A stretch of DNA of 64,000 bases from Myxococcales bacterium. Its GTDB lineage: Bacteria > Myxococcota_A > Polyangia > Polyangiales > Polyangiaceae. Position 1 is the stretch's first letter, and each line of letters begins with the position of its first letter. Below are positions 8,562 to 17,270 of this stretch, piece by piece. Made by a program: the position numbers and the translations under genes. The notes below the pieces were generated by a model. That model saw only the letters and a program-made list of their open reading frames with translations, searched no databases and had not been told where the DNA came from. The stretch spans positions 644,940 through 708,939 of the forward strand of contig JADJCA010000007.1 of the NCBI GenBank assembly GCA_016703425.1. The letters run 5' to 3'.

Positions 8562-10133
8562 ATGCGGCTTCGCGATTCCAGCGTCAGCGCCCTCCTCGCG
8601 GTGGCCTTCGCCCTCGTGGCGCGCTCCACCTTGGCGCAAACGCCTGACCTCGCTGGCAAGTGGAAACAAGGGCCTCTTCGCGAGGACTTCACGGTTCAGC
8701 AATGGCTCTCCGGCTGCGGTCCGACGCCCACGAGCAGCGCCGCTGGCGGTGGCGAGGTGGTGACCATTCAGAGCGAGGGCGACGAGCTATCCATCGTCGG
8801 CGGCGGCCGCGTCTACAAGACCAACCAGTGTTACGACCTCTTGCCGACCATCGCGCGCGACCTGCATTCGCGCGAAGCGTCGGGCCGCTCGTGGCTCACG
8901 CGCTGCACCACGCCGCCCAACGACCCTCGCCGCGCGGTCATCAACACCCGCGTCAACGTCGCGAACGAGAACCACTTGGACCTCATCGAGACGGGTCGCT
9001 ACGAGATCACGCTCAAAGACGGTCGCTGCATCGCCGACGTGAAGCGCTCGCGCAGCTTCGATCGCGTCAAGGATGCGCCCAGCGCCCCTCCCCCCGTCGC
9101 GTCGGCGACGGCGACCGCACCAAGCGCTCCCGAGCCGAATCGCTGCAAGTCACCGGGTGAGCCGACGCGGCTCGAAGTGAGGCCTTCACGCAAGCTCCTT
9201 CGCTCCGGGGAGAGCTTCACTTTTCGCGCCGACGTCCTCGATGGCGCCGGCTGCCGCACGGCCACGGCGACCACGTGGACCGCGCCGGGCGCGCCGCCGG
9301 GCCTCACGCTCGAAGGCGGCACCGTGCGCGCCGGCGCCGAGGTGCCCGAGGGCGCCTACGAGATCGTGGCCTCGGCGGCCGGAAAGAGCGCGCGCGTTCG
9401 CCTTGAGGTGGGCTCGGCCGAGAACTTCGAAGCGCTCCTCGTGCAGTCCGGCCTCGGGGCTTCCGGCGAGAGCGCCGAGGCGGTCGTGACGCCGCTCGGG
9501 ACCGCTTCCTTGGGCGGCTCCGAGGTGCGCATCGAGGCCGGAAAGCGACGGCGAACGCTCTTTATCGGGATCGTCGGCGGGATCGCCGCCGTGCTCGGCG
9601 TGCTGGCGGTCGTCGGCGCGCGTCGCTCGCGGCGCGCCAAGAAGCTCGAGCGCGAGGCGAGCCTTCGCCACGAGGTGCGGGTCCGCGAGGTGGAGGGCCG
9701 GCGCAAAGAGACGGAGGAAGCGCACCAGGCGGCCCTTCTGGCCCACGAAGAGAGCGTCGAGCGCGCCAAGCGCATCAAGGCGGAGCGCATCGAGGCCTCC
9801 AAGAAGGCGTGCCCGGTGTGCCGGCGGGAGTTTGCGGGCGCCACCACCTTTTGCCCCGAGGACGGCGCGAAGCTGGTGCTCGCGTCGGAGGTTGACGCGG
9901 CCATCAAGCCCGGCGGCGGCGTCTGCCCGACCTGCCACCGCGCCTTCGAGGCGGGCACCAAGACGTGCCCTGAACACGGGGAGACACTTGTTCCGTACGC
10001 CGCGCGAGGCGTCCTCGGCACCTCGCCCTCGATGCCCGCCAAAGGAAAGATTTGCCCCACCTGTGGGGACCGCTTTGAAGGAACCGCCACGTTCTGCGGT
10101 AAGGACGGGACGGCGTTGGTGCTTGTGAATTAG
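8562..10133 (+). CDS. Secreted/membrane protein with three C-terminal zinc ribbons
   Basis: The 523-residue product is not a recognised family. It has a signal peptide (residues 1-25, cleavage near LAQ), an extracytoplasmic region of about 300 residues with scattered Cys, and an Ig-like stretch (PTRLEVRPSRKLLRSGESFTF). A transmembrane helix follows at about 332-351, then a charged Arg/Lys/Glu coiled coil (about 355-412). Three near-identical zinc ribbons lie at about 417-438, 455-476 and 498-519, each of the form CPxCxxxF(x5)Cx(2)(D/H)G: CPVCRREF, CPTCHRAF, CPTCGDRF. With a cleaved signal peptide and one helix the ribbons should be cytoplasmic, so it looks like a sensor or scaffold bridging the envelope. 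The ribbons may bind metal, nucleic acid or protein. It ends just before the GTG-repeat region. Confidence 0.72.
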   Translation: MRLRDSSVSALLAVAFALVARSTLAQTPDLAGKWKQGPLREDFTVQQWLSGCGPTPTSSAAGGGEVVTIQSEGDELSIVGGGRVYKTNQCYDLLPTIARDLHSREASGRSWLTRCTTPPNDPRRAVINTRVNVANENHLDLIETGRYEITLKDGRCIADVKRSRSFDRVKDAPSAPPPVASATATAPSAPEPNRCKSPGEPTRLEVRPSRKLLRSGESFTFRADVLDGAGCRTATATTWTAPGAPPGLTLEGGTVRAGAEVPEGAYEIVASAAGKSARVRLEVGSAENFEALLVQSGLGASGESAEAVVTPLGTASLGGSEVRIEAGKRRRTLFIGIVGGIAAVLGVLAVVGARRSRRAKKLEREASLRHEVRVREVEGRRKETEEAHQAALLAHEESVERAKRIKAERIEASKKACPVCRREFAGATTFCPEDGAKLVLASEVDAAIKPGGGVCPTCHRAFEAGTKTCPEHGETLVPYAARGVLGTSPSMPAKGKICPTCGDRFEGTATFCGKDGTALVLVN

Positions 10134-10144
10134 GGTGCGCGGGT

Positions 10145-10306
10145 CCCGTGAACGTGCCCGTGGACGTGCACGAAGTGCTGAGATCACCAGGGGATACGGG
10201 GGCACCCCCGTGAACGTGCCGGCGCCCGTGAACGTGCACGAGGCGAGGGATCCCGTGCTGGACGAGCGCGGCCGTCCACGGGCACGGGCACGTTCACGTG
10301 TACGGG
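10145..10306. repeat. Cluster of CCCGTGAACGTG repeats in direct and inverted orientation
   Basis: CCCGTGAACGTG occurs in direct orientation at 10145, 10207 and 10225. An inverted counterpart (CACGTTCACG) lies at 10289-10298 inside 10273-10306. The outer copies could pair into a long hairpin. A 24-base segment at 10283-10306 recurs at 56480-56503 with a single mismatch, so this is a dispersed intergenic repeat family. Function is unknown. Confidence 0.75.
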
Positions 10307-10351
10307 ATGAAGGGCGCCGCCCAAGCCTTTGGGGATTCGCTGGTCCATTCC

Positions 10352-10381
10352 TTGATCGGATTTGTTGCGCCCCGCTATACT
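10352..10381 (+). promoter_or_regulatory. Sigma-70-type promoter for the gltJ-like gene
   Basis: TTGATC at 10352-10357 and TATACT at 10376-10381 are separated by 18 bases. They resemble the -35 and -10 consensus closely and stand out in G+C-rich DNA. Transcription would start near 10388, leaving a leader of about 100 bases before the ATG at 10490. The rest of the intergenic stretch 10134-10489 holds the GTG-repeat cluster and nothing else recognisable. Confidence 0.6.
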
Positions 10382-10489
10382 TCCTCTGGATTTCACTCTC
10401 TGCCCCGGTCGGCACCTCCTTGAGTGGGAGGCGCAAGGCCGGAGGGTTCTCGCTGCTCTTTCGAGTCGCGCGTGAAGGATGGTTCCGCG

Positions 10490-12183
10490 ATGAAGATTTC
10501 GTGCCAGTCTTGTCAGGCCAATACACGATCGCGGACGAGAAGGTCGTCGGCAAGGTCGTCAAGATCCGCTGCAAGAAGTGCGGCGCGACCATCGTGGTCA
10601 ACGGCAATGAGTCGGACGCGGCCAGCGGCGGCGTCGCGGACTACACAGCGAGCAGCGACGATCAATGGACCGTCAACGTGGCCGAGGGCGACCAGCGCTC
10701 CATGACGCTCCAGGAGATCGTCCAGGAGTACAAGAACAGCGTCGTGGGCGACGACACGTACTGCTGGAAAGACGGCATGAACGACTGGCTGCCGCTCCGC
10801 GAGATTGAGCAGCTGTACTCCGCATGCACCCTCGGGCCGGCGCCGGCGCTCCAGACGAGCGCTGAAGGCTTCACGCCGCTTAGTCTGGCGGCCCAGCCCC
10901 CAGCGGCAGCAGCGGAAGAGAGCGGCGGCGGCTTTGGTCTCTTTGGCGGCGGCGGAAACGGCGGCGCCGAGCACACCGACGTGAACGGCTCCAACGCGCT
11001 CTTCTCGGCCTCAAGCGCCCAAAGCGCGAGCGCGGCCAACGCGGCGGCGCGGCGCGCGGGTGGCCGTCAGACCGGCAACGCGGACCTTTTTGGTGGCGCC
11101 GCGCAAGCCGGCAGCGAGAGCGAAGTCATGACGAGCGCCGCCGGCGGCGACGCGAGCAAGATGACCGGCGCGCGCAACGAGAACAGCGTCCTCTTCTCGC
11201 TCTCCGCGCTGACCACCGACTCCCCACAAGGCGGCGGCGGCCCGCCGAAGCCCGCCGACTCGGGCGCTCAGGCCGACGGCTCGGGCCTCATCGACATCCG
11301 CGCCCTCGCGTCATCGATGGGGGTCGACGACGGAAAGCGGAACAACAAGGTCGACGACATCATGAACCTGTCGGGAGGCGGCGCCTTCAGCGCGGCCCTC
11401 GCGGCGCCGGTCCTCGCGCCTCCCTCCGCCGATCTCTCGTCGATGAGCGTTCATCCCGGCGAGAAGAAGAGCAACAAGACCATGATCATGGTCTTCGGCG
11501 TCGCCGGCATTCTCGGCGTCTTCGGCCTCGCCGCCGCCGTCATCCTGTCGGGCGGCAAGAAGGACGAGAAAGATCCCATCGCGAAGACCGACTCCACGGA
11601 GAAGGCGCCCGATAAGCCCGCCGAGACCGCGAAGCCGGCCGAGACGGCGGCCGCTCCGACCACGACCTCCACGACGCAAGCGACGCCGCCTTCGACGGGC
11701 GCCGTTGCCGTCGGCGACAAGCCGCCCGCGGGCAAGGTCGCCGGCAACCCGAAGCCCTCGCTGGGCGGCTCGCCGACCCCCGAGGAGAAGCCGGCCGCGG
11801 CGCCGACGCCGGTGCCTGCGGCTCCGAGCAAGCCGAAGAGCATCCAAGAGGCCATGCAGGAGGCCGCCGGCACAAAGAAGACGGAAGAGAAGCCTGCGGC
11901 TGCAGGTGGCGGCACGGCTCCCTTCGACAAGGGCGCCGCCTCGGCGTCGCTCGGCGGCGTCGCCGGCAGCCTGGGCTCCTGCAAGAAGCCCGACGGCCCG
12001 ACGGGGCCCGGCAAGGTCAAGGTCACCTTCGAGCCGAACGGCAGCGTGAGCAAGGTCGAGTTCGCCGAAGGCTCCTTCGCGGGAACGCCCGTCGGTGGCT
12101 GCATCCTCGGCAAGTTCCGCGGCGCGCGCATTCCGGCGTTCGCGGGCTCGTCCATCACCGCCGGCAAGAGCTTCAGCCTGTAA
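10490..12183 (+). CDS. GltJ/AgmX-like gliding motility protein with zinc ribbon and GYF domain, frameshifted near its start
   Basis: In Myxococcus, GltJ is an inner-membrane part of the focal-adhesion gliding machine whose cytoplasmic zinc ribbon and GYF domain contact the polarity GTPase MglA. Here the ATG at 10490 opens MKISCQSCQA. After the AA at 10520-10521 the frame shifts to YTIADEKVVGKVVKIRCKKC, so a third A would restore the ribbon (CxxC...CxxC). A GYF_2 domain follows at about residues 60-110 (WTVNVAEGD..., CWKDGMNDWLPL). Then come a Gly/Ala/Ser-rich linker, one transmembrane helix (about 328-352), a Pro/Ala/Thr/Lys spacer and a TonB-like AgmX/PglI-type tail (about 485-564). The corrected length is 564 residues. 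AglT or other ribbon/TM/TonB-type proteins are alternatives. It has its own promoter upstream. Confidence 0.72.
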
Positions 12184-12210
12184 CGCGCGGGCGAGCCTCT
12201 ACCGATCGGC

Positions 12211-12312
12211 ATGGGGCTCCTCGGCGCATTTTTCGGCATCGTCGCGGGCTTCCTCTTGGGCGTCCGTGTCGGCGTCGCGCTCGCGCGGCGCAAGCAAGCG
12301 CGCAAAGCCTAG
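12211..12312 (+). CDS. Small membrane protein (33 aa)
   Basis: The frame from the ATG at 12211 gives 33 residues: a Gly-rich hydrophobic helix (MGLLGAFFGIVAGFLLGVRV, continuing GVALA) and a strongly basic tail (RRKQARKA). The small-xxx-small spacing (G-x3-G) suits helix packing. It begins 27 bases after the gltJ-like stop and 12 bases before the CAP gene, so it could be co-transcribed with both. No family is recognised. Confidence 0.5.
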   Translation: MGLLGAFFGIVAGFLLGVRVGVALARRKQARKA

Positions 12313-12324
12313 GGACGTGAGTCA

Positions 12325-13554
12325 TTGAGCCACGGGCGCTCGAGCTGCCTCCGCCAAAGCGGTTGCTCAGCGACCCTCGTCGTCGCTGCGACGTGGTTGC
12401 TCGCGTGCAGCGCAACGACGCCGCCGGTCCCGGTGGACGCTCGAAGCCCGTCGCCGCCGCGGTCGCCGCAAGCCGCAGCGGCTCCGGCAACGACGGTCGC
12501 TGCCGACACGCGTGCGCCGTCGCCGGACGAGCCTGGCCTCACCGACGACGGCGACGCCTACCGCAGCTGCGGGCGGCGCGACGCCCGCCTCGAGGGTGTC
12601 GCGAGGGGCCTGGCCGAGGCGAGACTTCGCGGCGAGCTCGATCTGTCGCGAACCAGCGAGCGGATGCGCCTCGCGGGCGTGCCGCACGCGTGGCCGCGGG
12701 TCTGGCTCGTGCGAGGCCGAGGTCTCTCGTGGGCCAAAGTCAAAGCGCCCTTGGAGGCGTTCCGAGGCGAAACCAAGGGCGATGGCGTCCGCCTGTGCGG
12801 CCTCGCCCTCGTGGCCGGGCGGGGCCAGGACGACGTTGCCGTCGCCGTCACGACGTTCGCACTCGTGCATCTTACACCCATTCCGACGACGTCACGTACC
12901 GGCGCTTGGCTCACGATCGACGCGACGCTGCTGGCGCCAACGCGGGACGTGCGCGTCATTCTCGTGGGGCCCGATGAGGTGCCTCAAGCCGTGCCCGTGA
13001 ACTCGTCGAGCGAACACTTGCGCGCGCGCTTCGCCCTAAGGCAGCCGGGGCGCTTCGTGGCGCAGATCGTCGGCGACGTAGGAGGCGGGCCACGCCCGCT
13101 GGCGGAGGCCCTGATCTTCGCGGACGTTGCGCCTTTTGAGCTCGTGCACCGGGCGCCGGGCGAAGATGAGCTCGCGGGCAGCGGCGACGCGAACGAGCTC
13201 TTTCGGCTGGTTTCGGGGCTTCGGCGCGAGCTCGGACTGGGCTCGTTCACGCGTGATCGGCAGCTCGACGCCGTCGCCGAGGCGCACCTCCGGCGCATGC
13301 GCGCACGGGACCGCGTGGCCCACGACGTAGGGGATGGCGATCCCAAGGAGCGCTTGGAGCAAGCGGGCGTCGTGACCGAGAAGGCCGGCGAGAACGTGGC
13401 CCGAGCGGAGACGGTCCTCGGCGTCCACCGTGCTCTCTATGCGAGTCCGTCTCATCGGCAGAACCTCGTCGACGCAGCGTTCACTCGCCTTGGCGTCGCC
13501 GTGTCGAAGGCCCCCGACGGGAGCGTTTGGGCCGTGCAGCTCTTCGCTCGGTAG
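12325..13554 (+). CDS. CAP-domain (SCP/PR1-like) lipoprotein
   Basis: CAP-domain proteins are secreted and their bacterial substrates are mostly unknown. The 409-residue product has a lipoprotein signal with lipobox LLAC (Cys28), then a Pro/Ala/Ser-rich spacer. A middle region of about 200 residues has beta-strand character. The C-terminal CAP domain (about 285-409) shows HLRRMRARDRVAHDVGDGDP, the AGENVARA motif and the final SPSHRQNLVDAAFTRLGVAV block. The start appears to be TTG at 12325, since no ATG or GTG precedes the hydrophobic segment in frame; this is the weakest part of the call. It follows the small membrane protein closely. Confidence 0.8.
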   Translation: MSHGRSSCLRQSGCSATLVVAATWLLACSATTPPVPVDARSPSPPRSPQAAAAPATTVAADTRAPSPDEPGLTDDGDAYRSCGRRDARLEGVARGLAEARLRGELDLSRTSERMRLAGVPHAWPRVWLVRGRGLSWAKVKAPLEAFRGETKGDGVRLCGLALVAGRGQDDVAVAVTTFALVHLTPIPTTSRTGAWLTIDATLLAPTRDVRVILVGPDEVPQAVPVNSSSEHLRARFALRQPGRFVAQIVGDVGGGPRPLAEALIFADVAPFELVHRAPGEDELAGSGDANELFRLVSGLRRELGLGSFTRDRQLDAVAEAHLRRMRARDRVAHDVGDGDPKERLEQAGVVTEKAGENVARAETVLGVHRALYASPSHRQNLVDAAFTRLGVAVSKAPDGSVWAVQLFAR

Positions 13555-14106
13555 TCGTTCCGGGAGTCGGCGGCGTTTGCGGGATGCGGCCCCCCGCGAC
13601 TGCGCTCCCGTCGGGGACGCATGACCGGATCACGGCGCGTTCGATCCACGCGGCGCCGGTCATCTGCGGCGGCGGCCCCGACCGCTGGACGACATTCTGA
13701 CCACTTCCACACCGGCACGGCTCCTGCTCAACCCCTGTCATCGCCGCTTGGTGGCCCGCGCTTCTGCTTCCCGTACTCGCCTCAAGAACCTCCGCTCCGC
13801 TTCACGGCTCCGTTTTTTGCCGCTCCCTCTTAGGTCCGCTTCGCCTCCGCTTCGCCTCCGCTTCGCCTCCGCTTCGCCTTCGCTTCGCCTCCGCTTCGCC
13901 TCCACTTTCCTCCGCTTCGCCTCCGCTTCGCGTTCGCTCGCTCTGCGCTCGGCGTCGCCTGCGCGTCTTCCTCCCCGCTTTCCCGCCCCGCCCTGCGCTT
14001 ATTTCACTCCGCGCTCTGTACGGCCCGCGGCGCTTCTGACCAAGACGCCGCGGGCGCTTCATTCGCGCGACGTGTTGCCCCTCCGGCGCTGCCGACAGCG
14101 TCCGCG
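13555..14106. other. Intergenic region without a credible gene
   Basis: Two genes converge on this 552-base stretch. Open frames here are low-complexity Arg/Pro/Ser translations of simple-sequence DNA and show no motif. The only clear structure is the 11-bp tandem array described separately. No terminator with a T tract is evident. Confidence 0.6.
13837..13930. repeat. 11-bp tandem array, unit CGCTTCGCCTC
   Basis: About six nearly perfect consecutive copies of CGCTTCGCCTC run from 13837. They are followed by an interrupted stretch and two further copies up to about 13930, with C/T changes between units. The unit is not a multiple of three and lies outside genes. It sits between the convergent CAP-domain and lipoprotein genes. 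Confidence 0.75.
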
Positions 14107-15099
14107 TCAGAAGACGCGCTGCACGACGACGTTGTCGACACGGTACCGGAGCCGGCCAGGCGCCAAGAGCGACGCGCCCATCGTGATGAGGACGGGTAGT
14201 CGTCCGATGTTGGCGACCTCGTCGGCCAGGGCTACGCACTTGGTGCTGCTGAAGGTCGCGTCGGAGCCGGCAACGGCGACGGCGACGGCCGCGGGGCACT
14301 GGGGGTCGGCGCCGAAGACCTCTCGGGCGCGGCGCCGAACGGCGGACGCCTCACCGACCAAGATCGTCGCTCGGGTCCACGTGAAGCGGCCGACCTCTTG
14401 AAGCGAGACGGCGGCGATGCGGCCGTAGGTCAGCTCAGGGCCCCCGACTGCGACCTCGCGATCCTTGCCGATGGCGAGCGCGAGCGACTGAGGCGTCACG
14501 ATGAGAAACGCACCGGTAGGCTCGCCACCGACCACGGTGCCAACCCCGGCGACGGCCGTCTGGTATTCGCCCTCGAGATCGTAGTCCGGGTTGCCCCCTT
14601 CGTAGGGGCCAGCGTCACGCAGGGGGCCCGTCGAGACGAGCTCCGTCACCCAAAGATCGAAGGCGAGCTCGACGGCTTTGACATCGGGGATGACGACCCT
14701 CGAAATGAGCAACGCCTGGGCGCGACCGTCGGGGTCCAGCATGTCAGCCTGGGCGACAAGCGCGTTGGGCGGAGACGGAGCCGCGTCGAGCGGCGCGACG
14801 GTGAGGCCCGCCTCACCGATGACCGTGTAGGGCTGCGCCGGCGGAAAGCCCTTCCACCGCGCGAAGGCGGGAGCGTTGGGCTCGTCAAAGTCGTCGCAGA
14901 ACGACGCGTCGACGCGCGCGCAATACGACGCCCCGCCAGAATCGACGGATCCGTCGACGGGCGGCGACGTCGACGCATCGGCCGCGGGCCGACCGGGCCG
15001 GTCGTCCAAGCCGATGAGAAGGCCACACGCGGGCGTCACGACGAGCGCTGTCATGGCGAGCATCCGCCCGAGCGGCCGCTTGATGACCTGCGCCAGCAC
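14107..15099 (-). CDS. Secreted lipoprotein of unknown function
   Basis: From the GTG at 15099 the product is 330 residues. It has a basic n-region (KRPLGR), a hydrophobic core (MLAMTALVV) and the lipobox TPAC. An Asp/Pro/Ser-rich spacer leads to CARVDASFCDDFD and a Trp-bearing beta-rich region. The CDDFD...W arrangement resembles concanavalin/LamG-like lipoproteins common in Polyangiales; that resemblance is from memory and unverified. Starts at 15063 or 15054 would keep the lipobox but lose the basic n-region. The product is probably on the cell surface or in the periplasm. It shares orientation with the OmpA gene 78 bases upstream. Confidence 0.65.
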   Translation of the reverse strand: MLAQVIKRPLGRMLAMTALVVTPACGLLIGLDDRPGRPAADASTSPPVDGSVDSGGASYCARVDASFCDDFDEPNAPAFARWKGFPPAQPYTVIGEAGLTVAPLDAAPSPPNALVAQADMLDPDGRAQALLISRVVIPDVKAVELAFDLWVTELVSTGPLRDAGPYEGGNPDYDLEGEYQTAVAGVGTVVGGEPTGAFLIVTPQSLALAIGKDREVAVGGPELTYGRIAAVSLQEVGRFTWTRATILVGEASAVRRRAREVFGADPQCPAAVAVAVAGSDATFSSTKCVALADEVANIGRLPVLITMGASLLAPGRLRYRVDNVVVQRVF

Positions 15100-15176
15100 G
15101 CCGGCATTGTGCGGCGCCGCGCGCAAAAGTGCTACGGCGCCTTGAGTACGATGGGGAGCCGCCGCCGACCGCTCGC

Positions 15177-16937
15177 TCACTTCTTGATGGCGTTGGCGTC
15201 TTCTTGCTCGGTGATCTTGAACTCGACGCGTCGGTTGGCCGCGCGGCCCTTGTCGGTCTTGTTGTCCTCGATGGGCTTGGTCTCGCCGAAGCCCTGCGCC
15301 GACAACCGGGCCTGATCGACGCCCGCTTGCGCGAGGTATTTCACCACCGACTCGGAGCGCGACTGCGACAACTTGAGGTTCATGTTGTCGTCGCCGCGGT
15401 CGTCGGTGTGCCCCTCGACCTGCATCTTCTTGATGGAGGCGTTGGCCTTCAAGAGACTCGCGATCTCCTGAAGCATGGGGAAGCTGTCGGGCAGAATCGT
15501 GGCCGAGCCGGTCTGGAAGTGGACCTGCTGCAGAATCTCGACCCCACCGCCATCGAGCTTGATGAATTGCGGACAGCCGTTGCGCTTCGGATCCTTCGAC
15601 GGCTGACCCGGCTCCTTCGGGCACGCGTCGGTCGCGTCGGGAACGCCGTCCTTGTCGAAGTCGTCCTCGGGGCAACCGTCGCCGTCCTCGATGCCGTCCT
15701 TGTCCTCAGGCTGGTCGGGGCACTTGTCGTATTGGTCGGGGATGCCGTCGCCGTCGCGATCGGGCGGCATGGGGCAACCGTCGTTGGGATCGCTCCCCTC
15801 GTGATCCTCCGGCTCGCTCGGGCACGCGTCGATGTCGTCCGGGATGCCGTCCTTGTCGCTGTCGGCGCTCTTCTCGGAGCGCCACTTGGCGCGGAGCGCG
15901 TTCTTCTGCCCGGGCCCTTTGACGTCGACGTCGAAGAGCGTGGTGTACACGCCGAAAAGTCCGAGGATCCGGAGGTCGGGGGCGCCGTAGCCGTTGCTGA
16001 TGAGCGTGCCCGCAGAGGCGCCGGCCCAGAAGCGCTCTTCGGGGCCGAAACGCATGCGCCCCTCGGCGTTCCACTCGAGCGGTGTGTTGCGCTTCTTGAA
16101 CGTCGTTTCGCCGATGATGGCGTCGCTCTCGATGCCCGTCTGCCCGAAGAGCGACGCGCCGATGCGGTAGCGGCCCGCCTTGAACGGGATGAAACCGCCC
16201 ACGGCCCAGCGCCATTCGTTGCCGACGCCAAGGCCGTTTTCGTTGTTCGGGTCGTTGATCGAGTTGCGGGGACGGAAGTGGAAGCCCGTGTTTCCTGTGA
16301 CGACGATCCAGTTGAGGTCGTACTCGGCGTCGATCATCAGCATGCCGCTGGTGGAGCCGTCGCCGCCGAAGTTTGAGTTGGAGCCGCTCGGTGGGAGCAG
16401 CGCGAGGCGCGCCCCGACGGCGCCCTTCTCGCTCGCGGTGCGAGCCAAGACGGCGCGGAAATCGAGCCGCATGTCGTTCAGGTGCCCGCCATCGGCGATG
16501 ACGCGCGTCGCCGAGGGGCTACCGAAGACGGTGCCCACGTAATTGGGGTTCTGACCGCCCTGGACGATGGTCACCGGCAGCGACGCCGAGACGACGAAGC
16601 GGTTCAAGAACTCGAGCCCGATGGTCGCGTAGGTCGTCAGCTGGTAGTTGACGACGCCGGTCTCGGAGACGGCCAACGTCGAGCGATCGCGGGTGATGTT
16701 GCTCGCCTTGAGGGGGTTCTTGGAATACCCGAGGGCGAGCTGCGCGAAGGCCGTGGGCTTCGGCTGCGTGACAGGGCGGAACATGACGACGCCGTCGTCG
16801 GGTGCGCCGGGCACCTGGAGCCGGTCGAGGTGAAATGTCGGCTGTTGGGCCCCCGCCCGCTCGGAAGCGAGCAGCGTAGCCAGGAATGCCGCCGGTACGA
16901 GACCGGCGCGAACGCACGAAAAGCGCAAGCGACCCAT
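15177..16937 (-). CDS. OmpA-family outer-membrane protein with thrombospondin type 3 repeats (second copy)
   Basis: The 586-residue product starts at the ATG at 16937 with a signal peptide (LVPAAFLATLLASERAGA, cleaved near AQQ). A beta-barrel region covers about residues 35-345. Five to six acidic TSP3 repeats follow (about 355-450), such as DGIPDDIDACPSEPEDHEG. The C-terminal OmpA domain (about 465-580) has TGSATILPDSFPML, GHTDDRGDDNMN and NRRVEFKIT. It shares architecture with the protein at 6401-8320 but has fewer repeats and a distinct barrel, so this is a divergent paralogue. It is divergent from the rpmH cluster. A longer in-frame start near 17168 would overlap the rpmH promoter and is rejected. 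Confidence 0.92.
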   Translation of the reverse strand: MGRLRFSCVRAGLVPAAFLATLLASERAGAQQPTFHLDRLQVPGAPDDGVVMFRPVTQPKPTAFAQLALGYSKNPLKASNITRDRSTLAVSETGVVNYQLTTYATIGLEFLNRFVVSASLPVTIVQGGQNPNYVGTVFGSPSATRVIADGGHLNDMRLDFRAVLARTASEKGAVGARLALLPPSGSNSNFGGDGSTSGMLMIDAEYDLNWIVVTGNTGFHFRPRNSINDPNNENGLGVGNEWRWAVGGFIPFKAGRYRIGASLFGQTGIESDAIIGETTFKKRNTPLEWNAEGRMRFGPEERFWAGASAGTLISNGYGAPDLRILGLFGVYTTLFDVDVKGPGQKNALRAKWRSEKSADSDKDGIPDDIDACPSEPEDHEGSDPNDGCPMPPDRDGDGIPDQYDKCPDQPEDKDGIEDGDGCPEDDFDKDGVPDATDACPKEPGQPSKDPKRNGCPQFIKLDGGGVEILQQVHFQTGSATILPDSFPMLQEIASLLKANASIKKMQVEGHTDDRGDDNMNLKLSQSRSESVVKYLAQAGVDQARLSAQGFGETKPIEDNKTDKGRAANRRVEFKITEQEDANAIKK

Positions 16938-17037
16938 GTTCGAGCGGCGCCACGTTACACAATCCTGAGGGGGGGCGGCGAAAAACCGGGACCGGCGAGC
17001 CAGCGAAGCGATAGGGAGCCGAGTCTGCAGTCGACGC

Positions 17038-17067
17038 TTGACGGGAGGAGGGCCGGGTGCTTGTATT
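17038..17067 (+). promoter_or_regulatory. Sigma-70-type promoter of the rpmH-rnpA-yidDC cluster
   Basis: TTGACG at 17038-17043 and TGTATT at 17062-17067 are separated by 18 bases. This would start transcription near 17074, about 47 bases before the rpmH ATG. The position matches the usual promoter placement for this cluster. No DnaA-box array or dnaA gene is visible upstream. Confidence 0.55.
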
Positions 17068-17120
17068 CGCGCCCCCTTCGAGGCGCCCCGCGCGCCCCAG
17101 CTCCTGAGAGCTCCTGAGCC

Positions 17121-17270
17121 ATGAAACGCACCTATCAACCTCACAATCTTCGCCGGCTCCGCACCCACGGGTTCCGCGCTCGTATGGAAACCCGCGGCGG
17201 CCAGAAGGTCCTCGCCAATCGCCGCCGCAAGGGTCGGCTTCGCCTGACGGTCAGCACTTACAAGAAGTGA
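17121..17270 (+). CDS. rpmH: 50S ribosomal protein L34
   Basis: L34 is a small basic protein of the large ribosomal subunit. The 49-residue product begins MKRTYQPHNLRRLRTHGF and contains the family signature RMETRGGQKVLANRRRKGR, ending LTVSTYKK. It is full length. The stop overlaps the rnpA GTG (GTGA), the usual coupled arrangement. It is the first gene of rpmH-rnpA-yidD-yidC-jag. Confidence 0.98.
   Translation: MKRTYQPHNLRRLRTHGFRARMETRGGQKVLANRRRKGRLRLTVSTYKK

Noticed and set aside
10145..10306. Possible CRISPR array
   Set aside because: The repeats are short, irregularly spaced and partly inverted, with no spacers of constant length and no cas genes nearby.
16938..17120. Possible replication origin upstream of rpmH
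   Set aside because: No dnaA gene, DnaA-box cluster or A/T-rich unwinding region was seen; only a promoter is supported.
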